Assembly (NCBI GenBank): GCA_946410085.1
Contig: CAMJZA010000001.1
Location: 90,797-135,435 of the forward strand
Direction: 5' to 3'
Length of the DNA stretch: 44,639 bases
Origin: an uncultured Treponema sp.
GTDB taxonomy: Bacteria; Spirochaetota; Spirochaetia; Treponematales; Treponemataceae
Shown: in pieces, positions 30,000 to 39,462 of the stretch
How the letters are laid out: each line of letters starts with the position of its first letter
How positions within the stretch are numbered: position 1 is the first letter of the stretch
Notes under the pieces: model-generated
Databases searched by the model: none
Seen by the model: the letters and a program-made list of their open reading frames with translations, nothing else
What the model was told of the DNA's origin: nothing
Program-made: the position numbers and the translations under genes

Positions 30000-30982
30000 G
30001 CGATACCGGCGAAAAGCTGCTTGAAATAGAACACCTGAAACAGTATTTTCCTGCGGGCGGCGGCCGCTTCGTCAAGGCCGTTGACGACGTGAGTTTCTTC
30101 ATCATGAAGGGGGAAACCCTCGGCCTCGTCGGCGAGTCCGGCTGCGGCAAGACGACGACCGGGCGGTCAATCCTGCGCCTGACCGAGCCGACCGCGGGTA
30201 AAATCACCTACGGCGGGGAAGTTATCTTTGACAGCGAAAAGAAGATGAAGGCAGACATGCTGCCCTACCGCCGCAAGATGCAGATTGTCTTTCAGGATCC
30301 CTATGCTTCGCTCGACCCCCGCATGACGGTGGGCGACATCATCGGCGAAGCGCTGGACATACACAAGCTTTACGCGGACAAGAAGGAGCGGCGGGAGAAA
30401 ATTCTTTCCCTGCTTTCGACGGTCGGACTGAACTCCGAGCATGCGAACCGCTTCCCCCACGAGTTTTCGGGCGGCCAGCGGCAGCGGATCGGGATAGCCC
30501 GCGCCCTTGCCGTGAAGCCTGAGTTCATCGTCTGTGACGAACCGGTTTCCGCACTGGACGTTTCCATTCAGGCGCAGGTCGTCAATATGTTCGAGGACCT
30601 GCAGCAGCAGATGGGGCTGACCTATTTGTTCATAGCGCACGACCTTTCCGTCGTCAACCACATTTCGAGCAGGATAGGCGTGATGTACCTGGGCCACATG
30701 GTGGAGCTCGCGGAGGCGGACGAGCTGATTTTCCATTCGGCCCACCCCTACACCCGCTCGCTGATTTCCGCAGTCCCCATCGCGGACCCGAGGACGGCGC
30801 GGGCGAACAAGAGGATCGTCCTGCAGGGCGACGTGCCCTCGCCGCTCAACCCGCCGTCCGGCTGTCCCTTCCGCACCCGCTGCCCCTATGCGGACGGCCG
30901 CTGCGCCGGGGAGAAGCCCGAGTTCAAGGAAATCGGCGGGGGCCACTATGCCGCCTGCCACCACCTGGACAAGCTGAATTAG
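29996..30982 (+). CDS. oppF: Oligopeptide ABC transporter ATPase OppF
   Basis: The 328-aa ATPase shows Walker [30 protein letters not shown], signature [12 protein letters not shown], Walker [15 protein letters not shown] and AHDLSVV. The tail is [20 protein letters not shown], with Opp/Dpp cysteines. Its start ATG overlaps the oppD stop (ATGA), giving coupled translation of the ATPase pair. Confidence 0.94.
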   Translation: MSDTGEKLLEIEHLKQYFPAGGGRFVKAVDDVSFFIMKGETLGLVGESGCGKTTTGRSILRLTEPTAGKITYGGEVIFDSEKKMKADMLPYRRKMQIVFQDPYASLDPRMTVGDIIGEALDIHKLYADKKERREKILSLLSTVGLNSEHANRFPHEFSGGQRQRIGIARALAVKPEFIVCDEPVSALDVSIQAQVVNMFEDLQQQMGLTYLFIAHDLSVVNHISSRIGVMYLGHMVELAEADELIFHSAHPYTRSLISAVPIADPRTARANKRIVLQGDVPSPLNPPSGCPFRTRCPYADGRCAGEKPEFKEIGGGHYAACHHLDKLN

Positions 30983-31034
30983 TGACTAAGTCCCTCCGCG
31001 CCACAGGCGGCGGGGGGCATGGAGGATATATAGT

Positions 31035-32693
31035 ATGAAGAAGAGACTGACTGCGTTGGTTTCTGCAGTTGTTGTGGCCGGCCTTCTGGCATCCTGCGGC
31101 GGAAAGAAAACTGCTCCCGCCGGCGGAAATGCCGCGGGTGCTCAGGGAAGCGAAGGAAAAGGCTCAGTATTGCACGTCCAGATCGGACCTTCCCCCGAGA
31201 CGATTGACCCCGCGCTCAACAGTGCGGTCGACGGTGCGAACATGATCATCCACGCCTTTGAAGGCCTGCTCAAGTTTGACCGCAACAACAATATTGTTGC
31301 CGGACTTGCCGAAAAGTGGGAGCAGTCGGAGGACGGCCTGACCTGGACATTCCACCTGCGTCCCAACCTCAAGTGGTCCGACGGCAGTCCCCTGACCGCC
31401 GGGGATTTCGTCTACTCATGGAAGCGCGTCGCCGACCCCGCCACCGCCGCCCCCTATGGCTATGACCTCCTGAACCTTGTCGTCGGATTCGACAAGGCTT
31501 CCGAGGGCGACCTGGACGCGCTGGGCGTGGAGGCCCCGGATGCGGGCACTTTCGTCGTACACCTGAGCAATCCCTGCATCTTCTTTGACAAGATCGCGGC
31601 CTTCGCCGTCCTCGTGCCCGTCCAGAAGGCCACGATCGAGGCGAACGGCGACGGCTGGACGGTCAATCCCTCTAGCTACGTCACGAACGGCCCCTACTAC
31701 ATGACCGAGTTCACCGACGGCGCGCAGATCGTCTTCACCAAGAACCCCAACTACTGGGACGCGGCCAGCATCACCTTCGACCAGATTGTCTGGCACCTGA
31801 TCGAGGACGCGAATACCTCGTACAACGCCTACAACCAGGACACGCTCCAGATGATAAAGGACGTGCCGACCGAGGAGATTCCCTCCCTGCGCGACGGCGG
31901 CGAGTTCCACCTGGAGCCGCTCATGGGAACCTACTACGTCACCTTCAACACGCAGAAGGCCCCCTTCGACAACCAGAAGGTACGCCAGGCCCTCTCGCTC
32001 GCGATTGACCGCAAGTACGTCGCCGAGACGGTCATGCAGGGGACCTATACCCCTGCCAGGAACTTCGTCGGCCCCGGTGTCTCCGACGCTGCCCCCGGCT
32101 CCTCCTTCGAGCAGGTGACCAGGCAGAAGTACGGCGACCACTTCGACACCGACAACTACGCCGCCGACCTCGCCGAGGCCAGGAAGCTCCTCGCCGAGGC
32201 AGGATACCCCGACGGGAAGGGCTTCCCCGCCTTCGAGTACCTGACCAACGACGCCGCCTACCATAAGGCCGTGGCGGAATACCTGCAGGCGGCATGGGGC
32301 GAGCTCGGGCTGACGATGAAGGTCAACATCCAGGAATGGAAGACGGTCACTGCCGACCGCCGCTCCGGCAACTTCGACTTGGCCCGCAACGGCTGGGTCT
32401 ACGACTGGGACGACCCCTCCAACATGATCAACCTGCTTGAGACCGGCAACGGCAACAACGACGGGAAGTATTCGTCCAAGGAGTTCGACAAGTTCGTCGA
32501 CATGGCCCGCAACGAGACCGACGTCGCCAAGCACTACGACTACCTGCACCAGGCCGAGCAGGTGCTGCTGAAAGACGCGGCCATGGCCCCGGTCGCCTGC
32601 TACACCGAGTTCTGGCTGCAGAAGCCGAACCTGAAGGGGACCTGGCACTCTCCCTACGGCTACTGGTACTTCATGTACGGAAGCCTGGAGTAG
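31035..32693 (+). CDS. oppA: Oligopeptide-binding lipoprotein OppA
   Basis: The 552-aa family 5 solute-binding protein starts MKKRLTALVSAVVVAGLLAS, followed by Cys, a lipoprotein signal peptide with lipobox. Family landmarks are LHVQIGPSPETIDPALNS, WTFHLRPNLKWSDGSPLTAG, VTNGPYYMTEF and VRQALSLAIDRKYV. It captures peptides outside the cell for OppBCDF. GGAGG precedes the start. The 3' half is strikingly rich in C-ending codons, more than the upstream opp genes, consistent with strong expression. A terminator follows. Confidence 0.95.
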   Translation: MKKRLTALVSAVVVAGLLASCGGKKTAPAGGNAAGAQGSEGKGSVLHVQIGPSPETIDPALNSAVDGANMIIHAFEGLLKFDRNNNIVAGLAEKWEQSEDGLTWTFHLRPNLKWSDGSPLTAGDFVYSWKRVADPATAAPYGYDLLNLVVGFDKASEGDLDALGVEAPDAGTFVVHLSNPCIFFDKIAAFAVLVPVQKATIEANGDGWTVNPSSYVTNGPYYMTEFTDGAQIVFTKNPNYWDAASITFDQIVWHLIEDANTSYNAYNQDTLQMIKDVPTEEIPSLRDGGEFHLEPLMGTYYVTFNTQKAPFDNQKVRQALSLAIDRKYVAETVMQGTYTPARNFVGPGVSDAAPGSSFEQVTRQKYGDHFDTDNYAADLAEARKLLAEAGYPDGKGFPAFEYLTNDAAYHKAVAEYLQAAWGELGLTMKVNIQEWKTVTADRRSGNFDLARNGWVYDWDDPSNMINLLETGNGNNDGKYSSKEFDKFVDMARNETDVAKHYDYLHQAEQVLLKDAAMAPVACYTEFWLQKPNLKGTWHSPYGYWYFMYGSLE

Positions 32694-32757
32694 GATGTTC
32701 CCCGGTCAGGCCGGCCTGCGTGTGCGGGTTCTGCCTGACCAGACCTTCCCTTCCGAT

Positions 32758-32795
32758 GATCCCCGCCGCGTCCTGTACGTGACGGGGATTTTTTT
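32758..32795 (+). terminator. Rho-independent terminator of the opp operon
   Basis: ATCCCCG pairs with CGGGGAT across an inner CGCGT/ACGTG stem, followed by seven T, 64 bp after the oppA stop. Confidence 0.8.
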
Positions 32796-32906
32796 CTGCC
32801 GGTGCAGTTTTTGGAACGGTACTCACGGCGTTTTCCCCCCTGATAGGCATACATTCCGAATTGTGCTATACTCCCTGCCATACAAATTAACGGAGAACAA
32901 AAAAGA

Positions 32907-33896
32907 ATGAAAGCAAGATACGCGCTTCTCGGACTGGGCCTGCTCCTGTTCTGCGGCAGCATGGTCGTATGGGGAAAACGGCTGTTTGTGCAGCCTGACG
33001 ATGCCGGGCGGGTTGAGGCCCCGGCAGTTCCTCCTGTTCCTGAGGCGGAAGCAGAACGGGAAGCCGTTGAGGATGTCATCGAAGAGGTTGAGGCTCCAGT
33101 TTTGATGAGCCGTCCCGTGCAGGAAACTGCCGTCCGCATTGAGGAAGCGGATGCGGTTCTGTCTGAAGGCAGTGCTTTGTCTGAAAACCCCGACTACAGG
33201 GGCGGCAACGGAACGATCCTGACCTATGCCGAGTCTGACTGGGTGCGCAAGATAATACGGAAATGCGAGATGGATGTTACGATCGGCGGGATGCTGAACG
33301 ATGAGGGGCACACGGTCTATGAGAGCATTGCACGGAAAAACGCGGTAGGACTCCTGCAGGACGGAGACAGGGTTTCACTCCTGCAGCAGTGTACCCTTGA
33401 GTACCTGCAGGAACCGAAAAGCGAATACGGGAGTGAACGGGGGGACCTCTGGTACAAGCTCCGCCTTGCCGACGGCTCTGACGGCTGGATCTGTACGAAC
33501 GATGAATACCTGTACAGCATGGTTCCCTATTACGGTAATTCCTATGAGCTGCTGGGAACCGTTCATTCCGGCGGTAAAACATGGACGGTACGGAAGCTGG
33601 AACAGACGCTTTCCGTATTTGAAGCGCTGAATATCCGGGATAAGCCGGGGCTGGACGGCAGTGTCCTGTATACGATACGGCCGGGTGAAAGCGACCCGGT
33701 ACAGACGAACGTTCACGTTACGGCGGTTACGGAAGAAGAGGACACGGTTGACGGCATGACTGACCGATGGGTGCGGGTGTCCTACGGTGACTGCGAGGGC
33801 TGGGTATTCGGCGGCTATACGTCGGCGGAACGGGGCGGCCCCAAGTATTTCATCCCCGAACAGCTGATTGCATTTGATCTGGGGGACCTGCCGTAA
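32907..33896 (+). CDS. SH3-like domain envelope protein (329 aa)
   Basis: The N-terminus, MKARYALLGLGLLLFCGSMV, is a signal peptide or anchor. An acidic Pro/Glu-rich linker (about residues 35-95) follows, then two bacterial SH3-like modules (about 140-205, WYKLRLADGSDGWICTNDEY, and about 220-310, LNIRDKPGLDGSVLYTI, then RWVRVSYGDCEGWVFGGYTS). Such proteins sit outside the membrane and often bind the cell wall; the ligand is unknown. TATACT (32867-32872) with a weak -35 gives a promoter, and GGAGAAC a ribosome site. Its neighbours give no clue to function. Confidence 0.78.
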   Translation: MKARYALLGLGLLLFCGSMVVWGKRLFVQPDDAGRVEAPAVPPVPEAEAEREAVEDVIEEVEAPVLMSRPVQETAVRIEEADAVLSEGSALSENPDYRGGNGTILTYAESDWVRKIIRKCEMDVTIGGMLNDEGHTVYESIARKNAVGLLQDGDRVSLLQQCTLEYLQEPKSEYGSERGDLWYKLRLADGSDGWICTNDEYLYSMVPYYGNSYELLGTVHSGGKTWTVRKLEQTLSVFEALNIRDKPGLDGSVLYTIRPGESDPVQTNVHVTAVTEEEDTVDGMTDRWVRVSYGDCEGWVFGGYTSAERGGPKYFIPEQLIAFDLGDLP

Positions 33897-33901
33897 GGTG
33901 T

Positions 33902-33974
33902 CCGCGGAACCGGGGAGTCCTGCGGAACAGGTGAGTCCGCAGTGCCGGACGGTCTGATTCCGCGGGGGCTTTTC
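33902..33974 (+). terminator. Possible terminator between convergent genes
   Basis: CCGCGGAA (33902-33909) and TTCCGCGG (33958-33965) are exact complements around an inner TGCGGA/TCCGCA stem, followed by GGGGCTTTTC. It fits the end of the SH3-like gene but the outer loop is long. Confidence 0.4.
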
Positions 33975-33976
33975 TC

Positions 33977-35614
33977 CTACTCCTTGTTCTCGAAGGCGAC
34001 GAGGTGCTCCTCGCCGTACATCTTGCGCAGCTTGGGCTTTTCGATCTTGCCGGTGGGGTTGCGCGGGACCGGGGCAAAGATAATCTTGCGCGGCCGCTTG
34101 TAGCGGGGCAGTTCCTGGCAGAACTCGTTTATTTCCTCTTCCGTGCAGGTCATGCCCTCCTTTATCTGGATGACAGCTCCCGCAATTTCGCCGAGCCGCC
34201 TGTCCGGCAGGCCGATGACCGCCACGTCGTGAATCTTGTCGTTCTTGCGCAGGAAGTCTTCAATCTGGACAGGATAGAGGTTTTCGCCGCCGGAGACGAT
34301 GACGTCCTTGGCACGGTCGACGAGGTAGTAGAAGCCTTCCTCATCCTGCATGGCGACGTCGCCGGTGTCAAGCCAGCCGTCGTGCAGGACCTCGGCGGTT
34401 GCCTTGGGGTCGTGGTAGTATTCCTTCATGACGCCGGGACCCTTGACGCAGAGGATGCCCGCCTCTCCCTGCTTGACTTCCTTACCGGTCTCGTTGTCCA
34501 CGATCTTGCACTGCCAGCCCCAGCCCGGCACGCCGATTGCCCCGACCTTGCGGACGTTCTCTACGCCCAGGTGGACGCAGCCCGGTCCGATGGACTCGGA
34601 CAGGCCGTAGTTGGTGTCGTACTGGTGGTGGGGGAAGTATTCGAGCCAGTGCTTGATGAGTGACGGCGGGACGGGCTGGGCGCCGATGTGCATGAGACGC
34701 CACTGGTCGAGCTTGTAGTCGGCGAGCGAGAGTTCCTTCCGGTCCAGCGCGTCCAGGATGTCCTGTGCCCAGGGGACGAGCAGCCAGACAATCGTGCAGT
34801 GCTCGGCGGAAGCCGTCTCAAGCACGTACTTGGGCTTGGTGCCGCGCAGGAGGACGGCGCGCGAACCCGACACGAGCGAGCCGAACCAGTGCATCTTGGC
34901 TCCGGTATGGTAGAGGGGCGGGATGCAGAGGAAGCAGTCTTCCCTGCAGGTCGAGTGGTGCTTCTGTTCCACCTGGGCGGCGTGCATGAGGCTCCGGTGG
35001 GTATGCAGGATGGCCTTGGGGAAGCCCGTCGTGCCGCTGGAAAAGTATATCGCCGCGTCATCGTCGTCGGAGAGGATGACGCTCGGGTTCGCGCTTGAGT
35101 AGTCTGCCACAAGCTCCCGGTAACTTTCCGCGAAGGTCGGGCAGCCCTCGCCCACGTATATCAGGAGCCGCTTCTCGTTGAGCTTCTCCTCTATGTCTTC
35201 GATGCGGCCGATGAACTCCGGGCCGAACAGCAGCACCTCAACGTCCGCAAGCTTGACGCAGTAGAGGATTTCGTCTGCCGTGTAGCGGAAGTTCAGCGGG
35301 ACGGCGATGGCACCGCTCTTGAGGATGCCGAAGTAAATCGGCAGCCACTCAAGGCAGTTCATCATCAGGATGCCGACCTTCTCGCCCTTCTTGACCCCGC
35401 GGGCCAGCAGCATGTTGGCCATGCGGTTTGCCTTTTCGTCAAAGACCTTCCAGCTGATTTCCCTGCGGTAGCCCTTCTTCTCGGTGGGCTGGATGAGGGA
35501 GTACTCCTTCCATGTTATCTTGCGGGTGTCTTCCTGTTCGGGGTTCAGTTCGACCAGGGCGACTTCATCGCCGTAGAGCCGTGCGTTTCTCTCCAGATAC
35601 TGCGTAATTGCCAT
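33977..35614 (-). CDS. AMP-forming acyl-CoA synthetase
   Basis: The 545-aa enzyme has IYFSSGTTGFPKAILHTHR (P-loop), NYGLSESIGPG, GWLDTGDVAM, DRAKDVIVSGGENLYPVQIE and the catalytic Lys in PTGKIEKPKLRKMYG. It activates a fatty or other carboxylic acid to acyl-CoA via acyl-AMP; chain length cannot be read from the sequence. AGGAGAT precedes the ATG at 35614. It stands alone, convergent with the SH3-like gene. Treponemes rely on host fatty acids, so a scavenging role is reasonable. Confidence 0.92.
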   Translation of the reverse strand: MAITQYLERNARLYGDEVALVELNPEQEDTRKITWKEYSLIQPTEKKGYRREISWKVFDEKANRMANMLLARGVKKGEKVGILMMNCLEWLPIYFGILKSGAIAVPLNFRYTADEILYCVKLADVEVLLFGPEFIGRIEDIEEKLNEKRLLIYVGEGCPTFAESYRELVADYSSANPSVILSDDDDAAIYFSSGTTGFPKAILHTHRSLMHAAQVEQKHHSTCREDCFLCIPPLYHTGAKMHWFGSLVSGSRAVLLRGTKPKYVLETASAEHCTIVWLLVPWAQDILDALDRKELSLADYKLDQWRLMHIGAQPVPPSLIKHWLEYFPHHQYDTNYGLSESIGPGCVHLGVENVRKVGAIGVPGWGWQCKIVDNETGKEVKQGEAGILCVKGPGVMKEYYHDPKATAEVLHDGWLDTGDVAMQDEEGFYYLVDRAKDVIVSGGENLYPVQIEDFLRKNDKIHDVAVIGLPDRRLGEIAGAVIQIKEGMTCTEEEINEFCQELPRYKRPRKIIFAPVPRNPTGKIEKPKLRKMYGEEHLVAFENKE

Positions 35615-35795
35615 GCCGGCATCTCCTGTTTGTTTCTATACTGATAGGGTTGTAATGATAGCCTATTTTCAGATATAAAGCGGCTTTTGTCAATCCCGTG
35701 AGCGTGTGTGTTCCGTGAGGCGTGTGAAAGGGGGCTGTGCGGGGAGGGAGGGGCACTGCAGGGGGCTTACAGGCCTGCTGCAGGATTTGCCGGGG

Positions 35796-35838
35796 AAAAA
35801 AAAGGGCGGTCCCCGCGCTGACTGCGCAGGAAACCGCC
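35796..35838 (-). terminator. Rho-independent terminator after the PQ-loop/SGNH gene
   Basis: Minus-strand GGCGGT and ACCGCC, with an inner GCGC/GCGC stem, are followed by CTTTTTTTT (plus-strand A run 35796-35803), 53 bp past the stop. Confidence 0.8.
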
Positions 35839-35891
35839 GTGTTTCAAGGGTATCGAATGAAGGGCTGCCGCAGGGTGCGGCATTGTATGGC

Positions 35892-36764
35892 TTACACTGC
35901 CTTGCTTTCGACGGCATGCAGGATGCCGTTCTGGTAGGCGTAGCTGTACAGGATTTCGGAGATGTCGCCGAGCGGCTTCTTGACGGTAAGCGGCTGGTCG
36001 AATCCGAGGTCGTACATGAAGGACATGAGTTCCCTGCTGCTCTCGGGGTTCCAGAGCCTTGCATCGGTGATGTCGACGAACACACAGTGCTCTGAGTCGG
36101 CGATTGCCTTGATGTGGCGGTTCATTTCGTCGAAGGTATGGCGGTTTGCCGGGTCAATGTTGGAAATGAGCGCGACCCGCCTGTTCTTGTCCGCTGCCTT
36201 GATGCTGGCGATGAGGTCAATGTACTTGATGTCGAACTCGGCAGTATTCTTCTTGAAGAGGTCAAGGTCCTCTGCACCGATGTGGATGATGACGGCTTCG
36301 GGGGTGAGCGGTTCAACCTTTTCGGTAAAGGACTTCTTTGCATCCTTGAGGGAGAGGCTGTAGCAGCTCCTGTTGTACATCTTGAAGTTGAAGTCATAGC
36401 TTTCTGCTATTTCTGCAACGGGAATGTCCCTGTCGATGTTTCCGCCGAAAAGAACCACTGAATCATTTGCCTTGTTTGCAACCATAATTTTTGACCTCCT
36501 GCCATTATCTAATGCGCGGTTCCTGAAGTAAACCGCTAAATTAACCAATACAATCACCAGGTTCAGGAAATAGACTGCCAGTACGTAGTTCAACTGTCCG
36601 TTGATGTACTTTGCAAGAATTCCTGCAACGTAGCCAGTAATAATCAAAAGGATGAAAGCCAGGCTTGTTCCTTTTGCCGACCGGGCCCTGTACGCCTTTA
36701 TGACGTTCAGGGGCCAGGAAAAACCGAAGCAGACGAGCATCGCTGCCTCAAATACCGAACCCAT
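35892..36764 (-). CDS. PQ-loop (SemiSWEET-like) membrane domain fused to degenerate SGNH-like domain
   Basis: From the ATG at 36764 (GGAGG 8 nt upstream) the 290-aa protein begins MGSVFEAAMLVCFGFSWPLN, then VIKAYRARSAKGTSLAF, a PQ-loop repeat with three membrane segments (to about residue 85), as in half-size sugar transporters. The remaining roughly 200 residues resemble an SGNH fold (VVLFGGNIDRD, VIIHIGAEDLDLF, CVFVDITDARLW). The GDS nucleophile block reads GGN and the later blocks are altered, so esterase activity is doubtful. A perfect AGGAGGTC sits inside the frame just before an internal ATG (36485), so two products may be made. Function is unknown. Confidence 0.72.
   Translation of the reverse strand: MGSVFEAAMLVCFGFSWPLNVIKAYRARSAKGTSLAFILLIITGYVAGILAKYINGQLNYVLAVYFLNLVIVLVNLAVYFRNRALDNGRRSKIMVANKANDSVVLFGGNIDRDIPVAEIAESYDFNFKMYNRSCYSLSLKDAKKSFTEKVEPLTPEAVIIHIGAEDLDLFKKNTAEFDIKYIDLIASIKAADKNRRVALISNIDPANRHTFDEMNRHIKAIADSEHCVFVDITDARLWNPESSRELMSFMYDLGFDQPLTVKKPLGDISEILYSYAYQNGILHAVESKAV
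36483..36500 (-). promoter_or_regulatory. Strong internal ribosome-binding site and start
   Basis: AGGAGGTC (36493-36500), a 7-nt spacer and ATG (36483-36485) lie in frame at the joint between the PQ-loop and SGNH-like halves. It would yield a separate soluble 197-aa protein starting MVANKANDSVVLFGG. Either two former genes fused by losing a stop, or two proteins are made from one frame. Confidence 0.6.
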
Positions 36765-36932
36765 ATTTTTTTCCTCCGGGGCGGTGGCTTCGGGTTTCCC
36801 CTGTCCTGCCGTCCTTATTTTGTATGACTCTATCCTAGCGCCCGGCGGAAAAAATGGCAATTTTTTCGAAAGATAAAAAAGAAAATAGCTGCCGTGCGCC
36901 TGCTTTTTTAACTTTCAAAAGCGTTTGGAAAA

Positions 36933-36995
36933 TTGAAAATCGTCCTGCCAATAGCGTATAATGGAAGCATGCAGTATAATGGAAGCATGCCTGCG
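36933..36995 (+). promoter_or_regulatory. Sensor-kinase promoter with an 18-bp tandem duplication
   Basis: TTGAAA (36933-36938), an 18-bp spacer and TATAAT (36957-36962) are followed by GGAAGC and an ATG (36969). The 18-bp block TATAATGGAAGCATGCAG is duplicated in tandem almost completely, giving a second TATAAT (36975-36980) and a second in-frame ATG (36987). Both -10 boxes sit 6 nt before an ATG, so leaderless initiation is possible. Confidence 0.55.
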
Positions 36996-38693
36996 GGCGA
37001 AAGCGGCATAAACGGTAGCAGAAGCACCGGAAATACGGGAAGTACCGGGGGCGCCGGATACGGAAAGAAAAGGTCCCTCAATACGATACGGAAAGAAATC
37101 CAGCGGACCCATCTCTTTCTGATTGTGGTCATAACGATCCTGCTCAGCGTCGGCGGAGCCTACATCAATATCAATGCGAATGCACAGGCCTTTGACCAGA
37201 GCTTGCAGAATACGGCGGACCTGATTTCCCGACTCTACAGTTTTACCAAGGGGCTGGAGCGGGACGAGTTTACCGGCTACTTTAACTCAATCTGCCGGGA
37301 ACTGCCGGACATCGACGTTATTTCCATCGTTGATTCCGGCAACATCCGCATCTACCACACGAACAACGCCCTCATTGGGAAGCCCTATGACGGCGCAATG
37401 CCGGACCTGCCGCTGCATGCCGGTGACAGCCCCAGCGTCTTTCATGTCGTTGACGAAACCGGCCCTTCCGGCCCCCAGCGCCGGACCTACTGTGCGATTT
37501 ATGACGGCAGCGGCAGCTATGCGGGCTTTATCATGACGATAATCCTCAAGACATCCATACACTCTGCAACCTATAAAACAATCCTGCTCTTCATTGCGGT
37601 AACGGTTGCCGCAATCCTGATTGAAATCCTCATTTCCGGTACCCTCTCCCGCAGGATAAAGCAGAAGCTTTACGGCTACGAACCGGATACTTTTTCTGCC
37701 ATGTTTACGATCCGCGATAATATCCTTGAGTCGATTCATGACGGCATCATCGCGATTGACGATGAAAAGAACATCCAGTTCATCAACAGGATGGCGAAGC
37801 ACATACTGGGCTGCGAAGGGGATGAGAAGGCAAGCCTGATAGGCGGGAGGGTGTTTGCCGAAAAGTTCCTCTGCGATACCCTGAAGACGGGGGAAAGCGC
37901 CTTCGGCATCCGTGAAAAAGTCGAAGGCGGGGCCGAACTGCTGATTGACTGCATTCCGATCAGGCAGGACGGCAGGGTAAAGGGGGCAGTCGCCCTCCTG
38001 CATGACCGCACGGAATACACCAGGCTCATGGAAGACCTGTCCGGTACGAAATATCTCGTGGACTCAATGCGGGCAAATAACCATGACTTTACGAACAAGC
38101 TGCATGTCATTCTGGGCCTCATCCAGATCGGCGAATATGACAAGGCAGTTTCCTATATAGAAAACATCTCCCTCATACAGCGGGAAACCCTGAGCCGGGT
38201 CATGCATTCCGTTGACAATCCGGCCTTTGCAGCCCTGTTGATCGGAAAGATTGCCCGGGCATCCGAATGCAACGTGAAGTTTATCCTGAAGGAAGGAATC
38301 TGCTTCAAGGGGGCGGACATTCAGCTGCCCTCCGAGGCGCTCGTGACGATAGCAGGCAATCTGATCGACAACGCACTGGATGCGATGAACATGCAGCTGA
38401 CGCTTGACTCGGGGTTTTCCCCCTCTGCCCGGGAACTGACCTTCGGGGTTTTCACGAAGCCCGGTGAACTGCTGATGAGCGTGCGGGACCGGGGCTGCGG
38501 CATTGCCGGTGACATACGGGACAAGGTTTTTGACAACGGCTTTTCAACCAAGGGCAGGGGGCGCGGCGTCGGCCTGTACCATACGAAGCAGCTCGTGGAA
38601 AGTCTGGGCGGCAGCATCTCGTTTGAATCGCAGGCTGGCGCAGGAACGTGTTTTATGGTAAACTTCCGTCAGAATCAGTCCGGGAAGCTGTGA
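36969..38693 (+). CDS. Sensor histidine kinase, DcuS/CitA type
   Basis: From the ATG at 36969 (574 aa), a Gly/Ser-rich cytoplasmic stretch precedes membrane segment 1 (about residues 47-67, LFLIVVITILLSVGGAY). An extracytoplasmic sensor domain (about 70-200), membrane segment 2 (about 200-222) and a PAS domain (ILESIHDGIIAIDDEKNIQF) follow. The SpoOB-type His box is RANNHDFTNKLHVILGLIQI (His about 374), and the ATPase domain shows GNLIDNALDAM and DNGFSTKGRGRGVGLYHTKQ. Such kinases sense C4-dicarboxylates or citrate outside the cell. A start at 36987 is equally open; a TTG at 36933 lies in the promoter. The response regulator follows 25 bp downstream. Confidence 0.92.
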   Translation: MQYNGSMPAGESGINGSRSTGNTGSTGGAGYGKKRSLNTIRKEIQRTHLFLIVVITILLSVGGAYININANAQAFDQSLQNTADLISRLYSFTKGLERDEFTGYFNSICRELPDIDVISIVDSGNIRIYHTNNALIGKPYDGAMPDLPLHAGDSPSVFHVVDETGPSGPQRRTYCAIYDGSGSYAGFIMTIILKTSIHSATYKTILLFIAVTVAAILIEILISGTLSRRIKQKLYGYEPDTFSAMFTIRDNILESIHDGIIAIDDEKNIQFINRMAKHILGCEGDEKASLIGGRVFAEKFLCDTLKTGESAFGIREKVEGGAELLIDCIPIRQDGRVKGAVALLHDRTEYTRLMEDLSGTKYLVDSMRANNHDFTNKLHVILGLIQIGEYDKAVSYIENISLIQRETLSRVMHSVDNPAFAALLIGKIARASECNVKFILKEGICFKGADIQLPSEALVTIAGNLIDNALDAMNMQLTLDSGFSPSARELTFGVFTKPGELLMSVRDRGCGIAGDIRDKVFDNGFSTKGRGRGVGLYHTKQLVESLGGSISFESQAGAGTCFMVNFRQNQSGKL

Positions 38694-38718
38694 AAGATGC
38701 CGCGGGCTGGGAGCCGGT

Positions 38719-39462
38719 ATGCCCTATAGTGTTTTGATAGTGGAAGACGACCCGATGGTCGCGATGATTAATGAGCAGTATGTCCGCAAGAACAGGCAGT
38801 TTACCGTCTGTGCTTCCTGCCGCAACGGGCAGGAGGCCTTGGATTTCCTTGAAGATACTGCTGCCGACCTCATTATCCTTGATGTGTACATGCCGATTAT
38901 GGACGGGGTGGAGACTTTGAAGCAGCTGCGGCAGCGCCGGTGCGGTGCGGAAGTCATCATGGTAACGGCGGCGAATGATACGGCGACGCTGGAGAACACC
39001 ATGCACCTCGGCGTGCTTGACTATCTCATAAAGCCCTTTGCCTACGAGCGTTTTCAGGTTGCGCTTGAAAAGTTTGAGGCAAAGCGGCAGGCCCTCCAGT
39101 CTGCGTCCGTTCTGGACCAGAGCAGTGTCGACTCGATTATCGGCAGCGGACAGCGGACCGGCAGCGGCGGCAGGCTGCATGGCGGGGCGGAGGGCAGCCG
39201 GGCAGAAGGCTGCAAGGACTACCCCAAGGGCATTCAGGAAAAGACCCTGAACCTTATTCTTTCATTCCTTGCGGAACAGAAGGACTGGCTGAACGGGGAT
39301 GTCATTGCGGAGAACGTCGGCCTTTCCTGCGTTACGGTCCGCCACTACATGAACTACATTGTCAATACGGGCAAGGCTTCCGAGAGCATCAACTACGAGA
39401 CCGGCGGCCGCCCCTGCGTCCTGTACCGGCATAATGCGGGAGTAAACGGCAATGCTCTTTAA
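38719..39462 (+). CDS. Response regulator, DcuR/CitB type
   Basis: The 247-aa protein has a receiver domain (YSVLIVEDDPMVAMINEQYV; Asp55 in LIILDVYMPIMDG; YLIKPF) and a C-terminal helix-turn-helix (NGDVIAENVGLSCVTVRHYM, NYIVNTGKASESINYETGGRP). The linker at about 140-170 is Gly/Ser-rich and longer than usual. Phosphorylated by the upstream kinase, it would activate organic-acid uptake genes, none of which is nearby. Its end overlaps the MBOAT start by 11 nt. Confidence 0.92.
   Translation: MPYSVLIVEDDPMVAMINEQYVRKNRQFTVCASCRNGQEALDFLEDTAADLIILDVYMPIMDGVETLKQLRQRRCGAEVIMVTAANDTATLENTMHLGVLDYLIKPFAYERFQVALEKFEAKRQALQSASVLDQSSVDSIIGSGQRTGSGGRLHGGAEGSRAEGCKDYPKGIQEKTLNLILSFLAEQKDWLNGDVIAENVGLSCVTVRHYMNYIVNTGKASESINYETGGRPCVLYRHNAGVNGNAL

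Noticed and set aside
31416..32648. 410-aa minus-strand frame opposite oppA
   Set aside because: It is an antisense shadow caused by strong C-ending codon use in oppA; the Val/Gly-rich sequence has no motif.
36933..36968. TTG start of the sensor kinase
   Set aside because: The TTG is the first part of the -35 box TTGAAA, and the encoded residues cross the -10.
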